From contig JAKVBH010000035.1 in the NCBI GenBank assembly GCA_022447495.1, forward strand, positions 1-38,458: a DNA stretch of 38,458 nucleotides. Direction: 5' to 3'. Numbering within the stretch: position 1 is the stretch's first letter; each line of letters begins with the position of its first letter. The notes below the pieces were generated by a model, which was not told the DNA's origin, searched no databases, and saw only the letters and a list, made by a program, of their open reading frames with translations. Source of the DNA: Marinovum sp. GTDB taxonomy: Bacteria > Pseudomonadota > Alphaproteobacteria > Rhodobacterales > Rhodobacteraceae. Shown here piece after piece: positions 24,161 through 34,074 of the stretch. Made by a program: the position numbers and the translations under genes.

Positions 24161-24240
24161 TAGGGTTGCGATCTCATCGTGGAAAGCCACTTTTCAATCC
24201 GCGCATTGAACGGCACAGTCGGCGCATCTTTGGGGGCACA

Positions 24241-25134
24241 ATGCTACGGCTCAATCTCGAACAACTTCGCACGTTTCTCATGGTCGTGCGCTCCGGCGGG
24301 GTGGTCCGAGCCGCGCAGTCTTTGAACGTGACCCAACCCGCGGTCACCGCGCGGATCCGGGCACTTGAAGAAACGCTGGGCACACCGGTATTCGATCGTG
24401 CCGCAGGCAGCGCGCGGTTGACCAAACGAGGTGAATTGCTTCTTCAACATGCCCAACGTCTCGAAGCACTCGCCAACAACATAGAACGCGATGTGGTTGA
24501 CCCTGAAGGCGTCGAAGGGCACCTGCGCATTGGTGCCTCAGAAACCATTGCCCAAAGCTGGCTGCCGGATTTCGTCTCAGAGCTGAACGCCACCTTTCCG
24601 CAGCTTCGGATCGAGTTGAACGTGGATGTCTCGATCAACCTGCGTAACGCGGTTCTGGCCCGGGAAATCGATTTGGCCTTTCTGCTGGGTCCGATCTCAG
24701 AATATTCGGTCCAAAACGTGGCCCTGCCCTCATTTGCCCTGGATTGGTACGCGTCGGGCAGTGCCGATCTGACAAAAGGGGCAGCGTCGAGGCTCTTTGA
24801 CAAACCCGTCATCACCTACGCCAAGAATACCCGCCCTTTCCGGGAACTGAGCAACGAGGTGCAAACTCGGATAGGGGGCGACGTTGCGCTCTTCCCCTCC
24901 TCTTCTTTGTCTGCCGCCATCCGACTTGTGACGTCCGGGCTTGGGGTCGCCGCGCTGCCCAAATCATTGGCAGACCCATTGGTCGCCAGCGGAGAGTTGT
25001 GCACATTTGATCCAGGCTGGGTGCCAGAGCCACTTTTATTTACTGCCAGCTATGTGGCGGATCCGCCAAGTCAAGTTACTGACAAAGCAACAGAAATAGC
25101 GATCTCAATTGCCAAGGCCCATGCGGGAACATAA
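24241..25134 (+). CDS. LysR-family transcriptional regulator
   Basis: 297 residues from ATG 24241. The N-terminal winged helix-turn-helix reads LEQLRTFLMVVRSGGVVRAA then LNVTQPAVTARIRALEE (residues ~5-60), and the periplasmic-binding-like effector domain follows from ~90. It should sense a pathway metabolite and activate the flanking genes. It is divergent from the GNAT gene and precedes the D-glutamate cyclase/TRAP/oxoprolinase genes on the same strand. Its stop codon lies inside a 17-bp palindrome (25130-25146) that could be its operator for the downstream operon. Confidence 0.92.
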   Translation: MLRLNLEQLRTFLMVVRSGGVVRAAQSLNVTQPAVTARIRALEETLGTPVFDRAAGSARLTKRGELLLQHAQRLEALANNIERDVVDPEGVEGHLRIGASETIAQSWLPDFVSELNATFPQLRIELNVDVSINLRNAVLAREIDLAFLLGPISEYSVQNVALPSFALDWYASGSADLTKGAASRLFDKPVITYAKNTRPFRELSNEVQTRIGGDVALFPSSSLSAAIRLVTSGLGVAALPKSLADPLVASGELCTFDPGWVPEPLLFTASYVADPPSQVTDKATEIAISIAKAHAGT

Positions 25135-25146
25135 AATTATTTTATG
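25130..25146 (+). promoter_or_regulatory. 17-bp palindromic operator overlapping the LysR stop codon
   Basis: CATAAAATTATTTTATG is a perfect 8-1-8 inverted repeat. A second AT-rich inverted repeat, AAAATATTTT, follows within 20 bp. Position about 90-105 bp before the next start suits a LysR-type activator site. A weak AT-only hairpin is the alternative. Confidence 0.45.
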
Positions 25147-25234
25147 CATTTTTGCCAAAATATTTTATTTGACCTAATGCCATATCCCCGACAGGTTCGC
25201 GTACAAGCGGAAAATCGCGACGGGGGGACATTCT

Positions 25235-26071
25235 GTGACAGACGATCAGATCACGCCGATGAGCTTTGAGGCCATGCGCGCTCTGTCGGTCGTCGAGGCT
25301 CGAGCCGCGATCCGATGTGGGGCCTATAAGCGGCACACGGCGGGCCTCGCTGCGGGGCATTTACAAGCCAATTTGGTGGTGCTCCCTGAAGCTTATGCGT
25401 CCGATTTCGCGGCCTTTTGCCAAGCTAATCCGCGTCCGTGCCCGGTGGTCGGCGTGACCGATCCTGGCGACCCCTTCTTTCGCGATCTCGGCGTCGATGT
25501 GGACCTTCGCAGCGATTTACCCGGCTACAACATCTACCGCGGCGGCATATTGGCCGAGCAAGTCTCAGATCTGAGCACACATTGGCAGAATGATCTGGTG
25601 GGCTTCGCCCTTGGGTGTTCCTTCACCTTTGAGAACGCAATGCTCCGCGCTGGCATTCCGCTGTGGCACATCGCCCATGACACCACTGTTCCGATGTATC
25701 GCACCAATATCGACCTCGCGCCTGTTGGGCCGTTCAGTGGTCAGATGGTTGTCTCCATGCGCGCGCTCTCCCCAGACCATGTGGCGGCGGCTCAAGAGAT
25801 TTCCGGCCGCTACCCGTGGGCCCATGGCGCGCCGATTCATGTGGGTGACCCCCGCGAGATCGGCATCACAGACATCGAAACACCCGATTGGGGCGATCCC
25901 GTGCCAGTGTCGCCGGATCAACTCACCTGTTTCTGGGCCTGTGGCGTGACACCCCAAGCGGTCATCGCCCAAGCCAAATTGCCCTTCGTAATCACCCACG
26001 CGCCGGGACTAATGCTCATAACCGACATGGCGGAGACAAAAGACGCTCGACCCACACACTTTCAAACCTAG
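25235..26071 (+). CDS. YcsI/DUF1445 family protein (D-glutamate cyclase-like)
   Basis: 278 residues from GTG 25235, preceded by CGGGGGGAC at good spacing; ATG 25259 is an alternative. The sequence follows the DUF1445 family throughout: AAIRCGAYKRHTAGLAAGHLQ near the start, then VVGVTDPGDPFF, DLPGYNIYRGG, FALGCSFTFENAML and a late CFWACGVTPQAV. Family members are annotated as putative hydro-lyases; a mitochondrial relative acts as D-glutamate cyclase, giving 5-oxo-D-proline. That fits the 5-oxoprolinase encoded at the end of this operon. It is the first gene after the LysR operator and is followed 20 bp later by the TRAP binding protein. Confidence 0.87.
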   Translation: MTDDQITPMSFEAMRALSVVEARAAIRCGAYKRHTAGLAAGHLQANLVVLPEAYASDFAAFCQANPRPCPVVGVTDPGDPFFRDLGVDVDLRSDLPGYNIYRGGILAEQVSDLSTHWQNDLVGFALGCSFTFENAMLRAGIPLWHIAHDTTVPMYRTNIDLAPVGPFSGQMVVSMRALSPDHVAAAQEISGRYPWAHGAPIHVGDPREIGITDIETPDWGDPVPVSPDQLTCFWACGVTPQAVIAQAKLPFVITHAPGLMLITDMAETKDARPTHFQT

Positions 26072-26091
26072 TCCAACACCGGAGACCTAAA

Positions 26092-27126
26092 ATGAAAAAA
26101 CTAATTGGAACTGCTGCCGCGCTCGCGCTGTCTGCGACAACGGCGTTTGCCGATGGCCCCACCGTTCTGACAGCTGTCGGCACTTGGTCGAGCTTGACCA
26201 ACTTTCAAAAGCACGAGCAGCCTTTCTTTGAAGGTCTGGCCGAAACGTCAGGCGGTGACATGGTAGGCAAGATCCAATCGCAATCCGGTCTGGGCCTCAA
26301 AGGCTTTGAGATCATGCGTCTGGTCAAGAACGGCGTCTTCGACTTTGCCTTTGGCCTGCCCGGCTATGTGGCCGCTGAAAACGCGATTTTTGAAGGTGCG
26401 GACCTCTCGTCGTTGACCCAAGACATCGACACGCAACGCCAAGTGTCTGACGCCTACTTCGACACGCTTGAGACCGCATTTTCCGACATCTATGGTGCAA
26501 AGCTCTTGATGCTCTACCCGTTCCCATCGCAAACGCTGTGGTGCAATGGCGAGGTGAACGGCATTGCTGATCTCGACGGTAAGAAAATCCGCGTCTACTC
26601 CACGACGCTGGGTGACTTTGTCGAAGGCGTTGGTGGCACCTCCGTGACAGTGGCCTTCTCCGAGGTGATCCCCGCCCTTGAAAAAGGTGTCGTGGACTGC
26701 GCTATTACCGGCACGATGTCCGCCTACACCGCAAAATGGAACCAAGTGGCGACGCACGCCTACACGTTACGTGTCGGTTGGGGCTTGGCCTTTGGTGCGA
26801 TGAATATGGATAAGTGGAATTCCCTTACTGACGCGCAACAGGCCTTTTTAATGTCCGAAATAGACAAGCTTGAAGATGCCATGTGGACGGAGACTGCGAC
26901 CGAAGATGACGTGGCCATCTCCTGCATCACCGGCGGCGCATGCGAAGTCGGCGAGCCTGGGAGCATGACCCTGGTCGAGCCATCCACCGAAGACCTTGCC
27001 GCACGCGACAAGATCGCAACAGACGTCGTTCTGGCCCGTTGGGCGGAGCGGTGCGGCGAAGACTGCGCGGCCAATTGGAACGCCACGGTTGGTCCGATCC
27101 TCGGCCTCACCGCAGAAGCAAAGTAA
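26092..27126 (+). CDS. dctP: TRAP transporter substrate-binding protein
   Basis: 344 residues with a signal peptide (MKKLIGTAAALALSATTAFA, cleavage before DGP). The conserved DctP features are GLKGFEIMRLVKNGVFDFAF, the DLDGKKIRVYST segment with the carboxylate-binding Arg, and VDCAITGTMSAYTAKW. Four cysteines near the C-terminus (ITGGACEVG, ERCGEDCAAN) may form disulphides. It binds an organic acid or amino-acid-like ligand in the periplasm for the DctQ-DctM permease just downstream. A GGAGA site precedes the start. The ligand is unknown; the locus suggests a 5-oxoproline- or ectoine-like carboxylate. Confidence 0.92.
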   Translation: MKKLIGTAAALALSATTAFADGPTVLTAVGTWSSLTNFQKHEQPFFEGLAETSGGDMVGKIQSQSGLGLKGFEIMRLVKNGVFDFAFGLPGYVAAENAIFEGADLSSLTQDIDTQRQVSDAYFDTLETAFSDIYGAKLLMLYPFPSQTLWCNGEVNGIADLDGKKIRVYSTTLGDFVEGVGGTSVTVAFSEVIPALEKGVVDCAITGTMSAYTAKWNQVATHAYTLRVGWGLAFGAMNMDKWNSLTDAQQAFLMSEIDKLEDAMWTETATEDDVAISCITGGACEVGEPGSMTLVEPSTEDLAARDKIATDVVLARWAERCGEDCAANWNATVGPILGLTAEAK

Positions 27127-27226
27127 TCGTTTCTTCACCGGGTCGCATTCCTGCGGCCCGACCACATCAGGGGTCGCAGGAACGTGGCCCCTCCCCCAAC
27201 ACGCGACACCCAAAGAAAGTTCCATC

Positions 27227-27790
27227 ATGCTCGACGCCCTGCTCGGCAAAACGCGCCGCGTGAGCCTTTGGCTGACCTGGTTTGCCGGTATCTTGATCGT
27301 TGGCTCTGCCTTCCTCGTCACCACCGAGGTGATCCTGCGCAAGCTCTTCAACGTGTCCCTTGGCGGCGCAGATGAAATCTCAGGCTATGCTTTTGGCGTG
27401 GCGACTACATTGTCGCTTTCCTATGCACTCTTTGAGCGGGCTCACATTCGGGTTGATGCTTTGGTGGGGGTGATGCCCAATTGGCTGCGGACGCCCGTGA
27501 ATTTCTTTGGGCTTTTCTTGTTGGTGAGCTTTGCGGGCATCGTTGTGACCATGATCTGGTCGCTGGTGATGGACACATTGGAGTTTAATTCCCGCTCCAT
27601 CACGCCCATGCGCGTTCCCCTCGCCATCCCGCAAATCCCTTGGATGTTAGGATGGATGTTCTTTGTCTTCTCCGGCTGCCTCATTGGCCTAGCCGCCCTT
27701 CAGCGCTGGATCAAGCGCGACCATAGCGGGGTCCAGGACCTCATCGGTGTGAAATCGCTCGACGAGCAAATCCAAGACGAGACTGTTTAA
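27227..27790 (+). CDS. dctQ: TRAP transporter small permease subunit
   Basis: 187 residues from ATG 27227; frames open further upstream overlap dctP and are rejected. Four membrane helices lie about 14-35, 50-70, 87-112 and 133-155. The TTEVILRKLFNVSLGGADEIS and LSLSYALFERAHIRVD segments are the standard DctQ motifs. It bridges the binding protein and the large permease of a sodium-coupled TRAP importer. It ends directly against the DctM start (TAA then ATG with no gap). The 100 bp between dctP and dctQ contain one CCCTCCCC KOPS-like octamer. Confidence 0.92.
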   Translation: MLDALLGKTRRVSLWLTWFAGILIVGSAFLVTTEVILRKLFNVSLGGADEISGYAFGVATTLSLSYALFERAHIRVDALVGVMPNWLRTPVNFFGLFLLVSFAGIVVTMIWSLVMDTLEFNSRSITPMRVPLAIPQIPWMLGWMFFVFSGCLIGLAALQRWIKRDHSGVQDLIGVKSLDEQIQDETV

Positions 27791-29074
27791 ATGCTGAGCA
27801 AAACGCTTCTGATCCTGCTGGCCCTGATCGGACTCGCAGTTCCCATCGCTGCGGCGCTTGGTTGGTTAGGCTTGATCCTTCAAGCCACCGATAGCCCTAT
27901 GCCGCTCTACCGCGCGATCTCGGATATGGCCTGGCAAACGGGCACCGATTTTCTGCTGGTCGCGATCCCGATGTTTGTGCTGATGGGTGAGATTCTCCTG
28001 CGCGCAGGCATCACAGAGCGGATGTATGACGGCATCGTCAAATGGTTGGGCTGGTTACCGGGCGGTTTGATGCACTCCAACATCGGTTCTTCGGCGTTGT
28101 TTGCGGCCACATCCGGCTCCTCGGTGGCCACTGCAGCCACCATTGGCACCGTGGCCGTCCCGCAAATCAAAAAGCGCGGCTACAATGAGAGTCTGTTTTT
28201 GGGGACCATTGCGGCCGGTGGCACGCTTGGGATATTGATACCCCCATCCATAAACCTCATTCTGTACGGCCTACTCACCAACACCTCTGTGCCTGAGCTG
28301 TATCTCGCGGGGTTCCTGCCAGGCTTCTTGCTCGCAGCACTCTTCATGCTCACCATCATTGCAGCCTGTATTCTGCGCCCAGCGATGGGCGGTGAACCGA
28401 TCCGCTCCGGCTGGGGCGAACGTCTTCGCGCTTTGCCCGCGCTCTTGCCACCTCTTGGCATCTTTCTCGTGGTCGTGGGCTCAATCTACGCAGGCCTGGC
28501 AACACCCACCGAAGCGGCTGCGCTTGGTGTTGTTACGGCCATGGGGCTGGCACTCGCCAATGGCAAACTCAGTCTCGACATGATGCGCCAAGCGGTTGAG
28601 GGCACCATGCGCACCACGGCCATGATCATGCTGATCATCATTGCCGCCGTTTTCCTCAACTTCGTGCTCTCCATTATTGGCCTGACCCAGGCGCTCACCG
28701 ATTTTGTCACCGGCCTCGGCTGGTCGCCCATGCAAACGATGCTGATGATTGTCGCTGTGCTCATACTCATCGGATGCTTTATGGAAACGCTCTCGATGCT
28801 GCTTACCATGGCGCCACTCATCACACCCATCGTTGTGGCCCTTGGCTTTGACCCTGTGTGGTTCGGCATCCTGCTCATGGTGTTATTGGAGACTGCGCTC
28901 ATCACGCCCCCCATCGGCATCAACCTTTATGTGGTGCAAGGCATTCGCAAAGGCGGCAATATGAACGACGTGATCAAAGGCGCCCTGCCCTTTGTCATCA
29001 CCATGTTTGTGATGCTCGCGCTGCTGCTCGCCTTTCCACAACTGGCGCTCTGGCTCCCCTCACTCGTCTATTGA
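27791..29074 (+). CDS. dctM: TRAP transporter large permease subunit
   Basis: 427 residues, very hydrophobic, with about 12-13 membrane segments. DctM motifs include [54 protein letters not shown] and the late [20 protein letters not shown]. It is the ion-coupled channel of the TRAP importer formed with the two genes before it. Its ATG follows the dctQ stop immediately. The hydantoinase/oxoprolinase gene starts 89 bp later on the same strand. Confidence 0.95.
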   Translation: MLSKTLLILLALIGLAVPIAAALGWLGLILQATDSPMPLYRAISDMAWQTGTDFLLVAIPMFVLMGEILLRAGITERMYDGIVKWLGWLPGGLMHSNIGSSALFAATSGSSVATAATIGTVAVPQIKKRGYNESLFLGTIAAGGTLGILIPPSINLILYGLLTNTSVPELYLAGFLPGFLLAALFMLTIIAACILRPAMGGEPIRSGWGERLRALPALLPPLGIFLVVVGSIYAGLATPTEAAALGVVTAMGLALANGKLSLDMMRQAVEGTMRTTAMIMLIIIAAVFLNFVLSIIGLTQALTDFVTGLGWSPMQTMLMIVAVLILIGCFMETLSMLLTMAPLITPIVVALGFDPVWFGILLMVLLETALITPPIGINLYVVQGIRKGGNMNDVIKGALPFVITMFVMLALLLAFPQLALWLPSLVY

Positions 29075-29163
29075 ACCCCTCAACATGGCGTGCTCTCAAC
29101 GTCGCTAAAGGCGGCGCACGCTCACCCTGTATCTGCTCAGATATCAAGAAGGACTTAAAACCC

Positions 29164-32100
29164 ATGTGGCAATTCTGGATCGACCGTGGTGGCACCTTCA
29201 CCGATGTGGTGGCCCGTACTCCTCAAGGCGCACTGGTGACGCACAAGTTGCTTTCTGAAAAACCCGAGAGCTACAAAGATGCCGCCGTTCAGGGAATCCG
29301 CGATCTGCTGGGCCTCAAAGAGGGTGAGGATATACCCCAAAACACCATCGACGCGGTTAAGATGGGCACAACTGTCGCCACAAACGCGCTCTTGGAGCGC
29401 AAGGGTGAGCGCACCGTTCTTTTGATCACCAAAGGTTTCGCCGATCTCCTGCGGATTGGCTACCAAAACCGGCCCGATCTTTTCGCGCTCGACATCCGAC
29501 TGCCCGAGCTTTTGCACTCCGACGTGATAGAGATTGACGAACGCCTTGATGCCGATGGCAATGTGCTGCGCCCCATGGATCTCAAGGCCGCCCGTGACGC
29601 ATTGAGCCGAGCGTATGGCGCTGGATATCGCTCCGCCGCCATCGCGCTCCTGCATGGCTACCGCAACCCCGAGCACGAAAAGACGCTGGGTGAGATGGCT
29701 GCACAGCAGGGTTTTTACCAGGTTTCGCTGAGCCATGAAGCCAGCCCGCTGATCAAGCTTGTGGCGCGCGGTGACACAACAGTAGCCGACGCCTATCTCA
29801 CGCCCATACTGCGCCGCTACGTGGCCCAGGTGCGCGACGCACTTGGCGCAGGCAAAGTCCAACGATTGATGTTTATGCAATCCAACGGTGGCCTCACCGA
29901 TGCAGACCTCTTCCAAGGTCGTGACGCGATCCTCTCAGGTCCTGCGGGGGGTGTTGTTGGCATGGTGGCCACGGCGGAATCCGACGGGTTCAACAAGCTT
30001 ATCGGGTTCGACATGGGCGGCACATCCACCGACGTTTGCCACTACGCCGGAACGTTTGAGCGCAGCTTTGAAACCGAAGTCGCGGGTGTCCGCCTCCGCG
30101 CGCCAATGCTAGACATCCACACCGTGGCCGCAGGCGGCGGTTCTATCCTGTCTTTTCGGGATGGTCGCTTGCAAGTGGGCCCCAAGAGCGCGGGCGCCGA
30201 TCCAGGTCCGTCCTGCTACAGACGCGGTGGACCACTCACGGTTACGGATTGCAACGCAGTGCTTGGCAAGCTTCAACCCGCGACCTTTCCCCATGTTTTT
30301 GGCCCCAACGGAAACGAACCTCTTGACGTGGAGACGCCCCGCGCAAAATTCGCAGACCTCGCCCAAGAAATCGCTGAAACGACAGGTGACGCACCGCTCA
30401 CTGTTGAAGCTCTTGCCGAGGGCTTTCTCCGCATCGCCATCGACAATATGGCGTTGGCAATTAAAGAAATTTCCGTCGCACGGGGCTATGACGTAACCTC
30501 TTATACGCTCAACTGCTTTGGCGGCGCGGGTGGCCAACATGCCTGTGGCGTGGCGGACGTTTTGGGGATGACCTCGGTCTACCTCCACCCATTCGCGGGC
30601 GTGCTGTCTGCGCTTGGCATGGGGTTGGCCGACATCGTCGCCATGCGCGAGCGCCAAATGGACGTGCCCGTCGCGGACGTGGCCAAATTGAACGCCGCCG
30701 CACAAGAACTGGGCCTGGTTGCCAACGCCGAAGTCATCGACCAAGGCATCGCCGCAGACCAGATCACAACCATCGCCCGCGTTTACCTGCGCGTCGGGCA
30801 ATCCGAGACCAGCCTGCCCGTCTCTCTCGCAGATCCCGGGACCATGACCAACGCTTTCCTTGAGGCGCACCAAGCCACCTTTGGCTTCCGCCCCGAGGCT
30901 CCAAAACTCACCGCAGAAATGGTGACGGTCGAGGCTATTGGCCGGTCTGGCGCATCTGCCGCGGTCCCGGATGGTCCCAATGGCAATGGCCATTCCGGAT
31001 CCGCCAAAATGTGGAGCACAAACACCCACCAAGACGTCCCTACACATGACCGCACAGCGATGGGACCCGGCGTCATCATCAGCGGACCTGCGATCATCAA
31101 CGAACCTACGGGCACAACCATCGTCGAACAGGGTTGGCAGGCAGAGTGCCGCCCCGGCGGCGCGCTCGTTCTGACCCGCATGATCCCACTCAAACGCAGC
31201 GAAGCCGTGGGCACGTCCGTCGATCCGATCATGCTCGAGGTCTTCAACAACCTCTTCATGTCCATCGCCGAACAAATGGGTGCGACGCTCGCCAAAACCG
31301 CGTCTTCGGTAAACATCCGCGAGCGGCTCGACTTCTCCTGTGCGCTGTTCAATGCGACGGGCGATCTCGTGGCCAACGCGCCACACGTACCAGTGCATTT
31401 GGGCTCCATGTCAGCCTCGGTGAAATCCATCCTGCGAGAGAATGCGGGCGCCATCCGGCCAGGCGATGTGTTCATGATGAACGACCCCTTCAATGGGGGT
31501 ACGCATTTACCTGATGTCACTGTTGTCACCCCAATCTTTGACTCCAACGGTCGAGAGATCGACTTTGTCGTGGCCTCCCGTGGGCATCACGCGGATATCG
31601 GCGGCAAAACCCCGGGCTCCGCACCCCCCGACAGCCGTCACATCGACGAAGAAGGTGTGCTCATCCGCAATTTCCAACTCGTGCGCGAAGGTCGGTTGCG
31701 AGACGCCGAAACCCGAGCCTTGTTAGGCGCCGCCACCTACCCCTGTCGCAACATCGATGAGAACATGGCTGACCTGGCTGCACAGATTGCGGCAAACGCA
31801 ACCGGCGCCGCGGAACTTGCCAAGGCCGTGGCGCAATTTGGGCGCGCGACCGTGCAAGCCTACATGCACCACGTTCAAGACAATGCAGAGGAAAGCGTGC
31901 GCCGTGTAATCGACGTGTTAGAACCCAGCCAGTTCGACTATGCGCTCGACAACGGCGGACATGTGCGTGTGGCAATCTCGGTTGATCGCGCAGCGCGCAG
32001 CGCAGTGGTCGATTTTACGGGCACCACCGAACAAGACGTGCTCAACTACAATGCACCCCTCGCAGTGTGTCACGCCGTCGTCCTTTACGTCTTCCGCACT

Positions 32101-32748
32101 CTTGTGGGCAGTGCGATCCCGATGAACGAAGGCTGCTTAAAACCGATTAGAATAATCGCGCCGGAAGGCACATTCATCAATCCAAAATCCCCGGCGGCTG
32201 TCATCTCAGGCAATACAGAAGTCAGCCAATCCATCGCCGAAGCGCTCTATGGCGCGTTGGGTGTATTGGCCGGTAGCCAGGGCACAATGAACAACTTTGT
32301 CTACGGCAATGACATCCTGCAAAACTATGAAACGATCTGCGGGGGCACCGGTGCAGGCCCAGGATTTGCCGGGTGTTCTGCCGTGCATTCGCACATGACA
32401 AACACGCGCATGACGGACCCAGAAGTCCTCGAGACGCGGTTCCCCGTGCGCGTGGGCCAGTTCTCAATCCGACACGATTCGGGCGGTTCAGGAGCTTACC
32501 ATGGCGGCGACGGGATCGTGCGCGATTTGACGTTTTTGGCGCCCATGACCGCGACCTTGCTCACCTCACGACGCAAACATCCTGCATTTGGCTTGCACGG
32601 CGGTGGCGACGGGCAGGTTGGCCGCAACGAAGTGCATCGCGCCGATGGCACTGTAGAGGCTTTGCACGGCAATGACCAAGTCGCATTGAACCCAGGTGAC
32701 ATGGTGCGGCTGGAAACCCCCGGCGGTGGTGGGTGCGGGCCCGCGTAA
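29164..32748 (+). CDS. Fused hydantoinase A/B, 5-oxoprolinase-like ATPase
   Basis: 1,194 residues from ATG 29164. The HyuA half (1 to ~680) has the ATP-grip features of the family: [12 protein letters not shown] at the start, [18 protein letters not shown], then [11 protein letters not shown] and [10 protein letters not shown]. The HyuB half begins near 688 ([20 protein letters not shown]) and has [30 protein letters not shown] and the Gly-rich end TPGGGGCGP. Fusion of both halves in one chain is the layout of eukaryotic and some bacterial 5-oxoprolinases, which open 5-oxoproline to glutamate with ATP; N-methylhydantoinases and acetone carboxylases are relatives. The D-glutamate cyclase-like gene in the same operon favours a 5-oxoproline-type substrate. 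The start has AAGGAC 10 bp upstream. Confidence 0.92.
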   Translation: MWQFWIDRGGTFTDVVARTPQGALVTHKLLSEKPESYKDAAVQGIRDLLGLKEGEDIPQNTIDAVKMGTTVATNALLERKGERTVLLITKGFADLLRIGYQNRPDLFALDIRLPELLHSDVIEIDERLDADGNVLRPMDLKAARDALSRAYGAGYRSAAIALLHGYRNPEHEKTLGEMAAQQGFYQVSLSHEASPLIKLVARGDTTVADAYLTPILRRYVAQVRDALGAGKVQRLMFMQSNGGLTDADLFQGRDAILSGPAGGVVGMVATAESDGFNKLIGFDMGGTSTDVCHYAGTFERSFETEVAGVRLRAPMLDIHTVAAGGGSILSFRDGRLQVGPKSAGADPGPSCYRRGGPLTVTDCNAVLGKLQPATFPHVFGPNGNEPLDVETPRAKFADLAQEIAETTGDAPLTVEALAEGFLRIAIDNMALAIKEISVARGYDVTSYTLNCFGGAGGQHACGVADVLGMTSVYLHPFAGVLSALGMGLADIVAMRERQMDVPVADVAKLNAAAQELGLVANAEVIDQGIAADQITTIARVYLRVGQSETSLPVSLADPGTMTNAFLEAHQATFGFRPEAPKLTAEMVTVEAIGRSGASAAVPDGPNGNGHSGSAKMWSTNTHQDVPTHDRTAMGPGVIISGPAIINEPTGTTIVEQGWQAECRPGGALVLTRMIPLKRSEAVGTSVDPIMLEVFNNLFMSIAEQMGATLAKTASSVNIRERLDFSCALFNATGDLVANAPHVPVHLGSMSASVKSILRENAGAIRPGDVFMMNDPFNGGTHLPDVTVVTPIFDSNGREIDFVVASRGHHADIGGKTPGSAPPDSRHIDEEGVLIRNFQLVREGRLRDAETRALLGAATYPCRNIDENMADLAAQIAANATGAAELAKAVAQFGRATVQAYMHHVQDNAEESVRRVIDVLEPSQFDYALDNGGHVRVAISVDRAARSAVVDFTGTTEQDVLNYNAPLAVCHAVVLYVFRTLVGSAIPMNEGCLKPIRIIAPEGTFINPKSPAAVISGNTEVSQSIAEALYGALGVLAGSQGTMNNFVYGNDILQNYETICGGTGAGPGFAGCSAVHSHMTNTRMTDPEVLETRFPVRVGQFSIRHDSGGSGAYHGGDGIVRDLTFLAPMTATLLTSRRKHPAFGLHGGGDGQVGRNEVHRADGTVEALHGNDQVALNPGDMVRLETPGGGGCGPA

Positions 32749-32787
32749 GGCCTTGCCCAGAGCCACTGCGCCCCCCATATCTTCGGG

Positions 32788-33483
32788 ATGATCAAGTTCA
32801 CCCCGATCCTTTTGGCCGTTCTTTACGGTTTGGTGATGTACCGCTTCTCCATCTGGCGCACCAAGCGCGAGTTGGATGACCGGTCCACCGAATTAGTCGA
32901 TCCAATGCTGAACACGCTCCTGGCGCGCATGGCCGCGGCGTTGGAGATCGATCGCATCCGGGTGTATCTCTATGAGATTGACCCGGTGAACGGGCTCGCA
33001 GCGCCGGATGGGCGCATCTTCATCACGCGGGGTTTCTACTATAAATTTCGCCAAGGTGAGGTCAGCGCCGATGAGATGGCTTCGGTGATTGCTCACGAGC
33101 TCGGTCACGTCGCCTTGGGTCACGCGCGGCGCCGTATGATCGACTTTTCAGGCCAGAATGCGCTGCGCACAGCACTTGCCATGGTCCTATCGCGCTTTAT
33201 TCCGGGGATTGGCGTTTGGATTGCCAACGGCCTGACGACGCTCTTGGCGGCGCGGCTGTCGCGGTCCGACGAATACGAGGCGGATGCCTATGCGGCGGCC
33301 CTCCTGACCAAAGCCGGCATCGGCCTGACCCCGCAAATCTCCCTGTTTGAAAAGCTTGAAGAATTGACCCGGTCACGTGCCGGCGCTTTGCCTGCGTGGT
33401 TGATGAGCCACCCCAAGACCCAAGACCGCATAGCAGCACTCAAAGCACTCCAAGACCGGTGGGACGGGATATCCAAGGTGTGA
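32788..33483 (+). CDS. M48-family zinc metallopeptidase
   Basis: 231 residues with one N-terminal membrane helix (residues ~3-20), then a catalytic domain with the zinc motif HELGH (103-107) and the third ligand in SDEYEADAYAA, the HtpX/M48 pattern. A second hydrophobic region lies around 125-155. The SHPKTQDRIAALK tail is the usual M48 end. It would degrade proteins at or near the membrane in quality control. It starts 39 bp after the oxoprolinase gene but has no evident link to that pathway. Confidence 0.9.
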   Translation: MIKFTPILLAVLYGLVMYRFSIWRTKRELDDRSTELVDPMLNTLLARMAAALEIDRIRVYLYEIDPVNGLAAPDGRIFITRGFYYKFRQGEVSADEMASVIAHELGHVALGHARRRMIDFSGQNALRTALAMVLSRFIPGIGVWIANGLTTLLAARLSRSDEYEADAYAAALLTKAGIGLTPQISLFEKLEELTRSRAGALPAWLMSHPKTQDRIAALKALQDRWDGISKV

Positions 33484-33534
33484 ACCGGGGCGCGTATCTT
33501 GTCAAATTGCGCGATGCGTATTTGGCAGAAAGCG

Positions 33535-34074
33535 CTAGCTCAAAGCCTTTCCCAAACGTGGCAGCCGTGCTTTTTTCAACAGGGAGCGGGCCGTCCAATC
33601 TGTGTCAGACATCGCATTGGCGGTCTCAAGGACAGCGGTAACGACACTTTGGATTGTCTCTGGATTTGCTTCCCAGAACCCATGCAAAAGCGCGTCGGGA
33701 TCCGCACGGCTCACACCTTCTTCTGCAAGAATATTCCGGGGGAAATCCTTGGCGTTGACTGTGACAATCCCCTCAGCATTTCCGGCTATGGCGGCTGCCA
33801 GGACGTGAACATCATTGGCGTCCGGCAACCAAAGCCGCGCTTCTAAACTTGGCGCCCATGTGACCTCCGCCGCAGGCCATGCGGCCTTGACCATGGTGAT
33901 CTCGCTCTGGGCTTGCATACCTTCCAATGCCCCGCGTCGCGCAGCCGCACGGCGCCATTCTTCGAGCAATCGCGCAGACCAAAGCGGTGAGTAAAGCCCA
34001 GCGTGCGCAGCGCCCAACAGAACCTCACGCATCACTGTCGGATAGAGAACACAGGCGTCCAGAAGGAATTTCAT
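33535..34074 (-). CDS. PIN-domain protein, orphan toxin-like
   Basis: 179 residues. The PIN fold acidic residues are in place: Asp6 (FLLDACVLYP), Glu38/39 (LLEEW), Asp85 or Asp88 (DANDVHVLAA) and Asp110 (TVNAKDFP). The C-terminal ~65 residues form an extra helical part. PIN domains of this subgroup (with MREVLL and the LYSPLWSARLLEEWRR helix) are Mg-dependent RNases, often VapC-like toxins. No antitoxin gene is adjacent. Instead its ATG overlaps the stop of the rRNA methyltransferase gene (34071-34074), so the two are translationally coupled. It converges with the M48 gene. Confidence 0.82.
   Translation of the reverse strand: MKFLLDACVLYPTVMREVLLGAAHAGLYSPLWSARLLEEWRRAAARRGALEGMQAQSEITMVKAAWPAAEVTWAPSLEARLWLPDANDVHVLAAAIAGNAEGIVTVNAKDFPRNILAEEGVSRADPDALLHGFWEANPETIQSVVTAVLETANAMSDTDWTARSLLKKARLPRLGKALS

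Noticed and set aside
30109-31398. A 429-codon open frame on the minus strand
   Set aside because: It is antisense to the middle of the oxoprolinase gene and shows no protein-family features.
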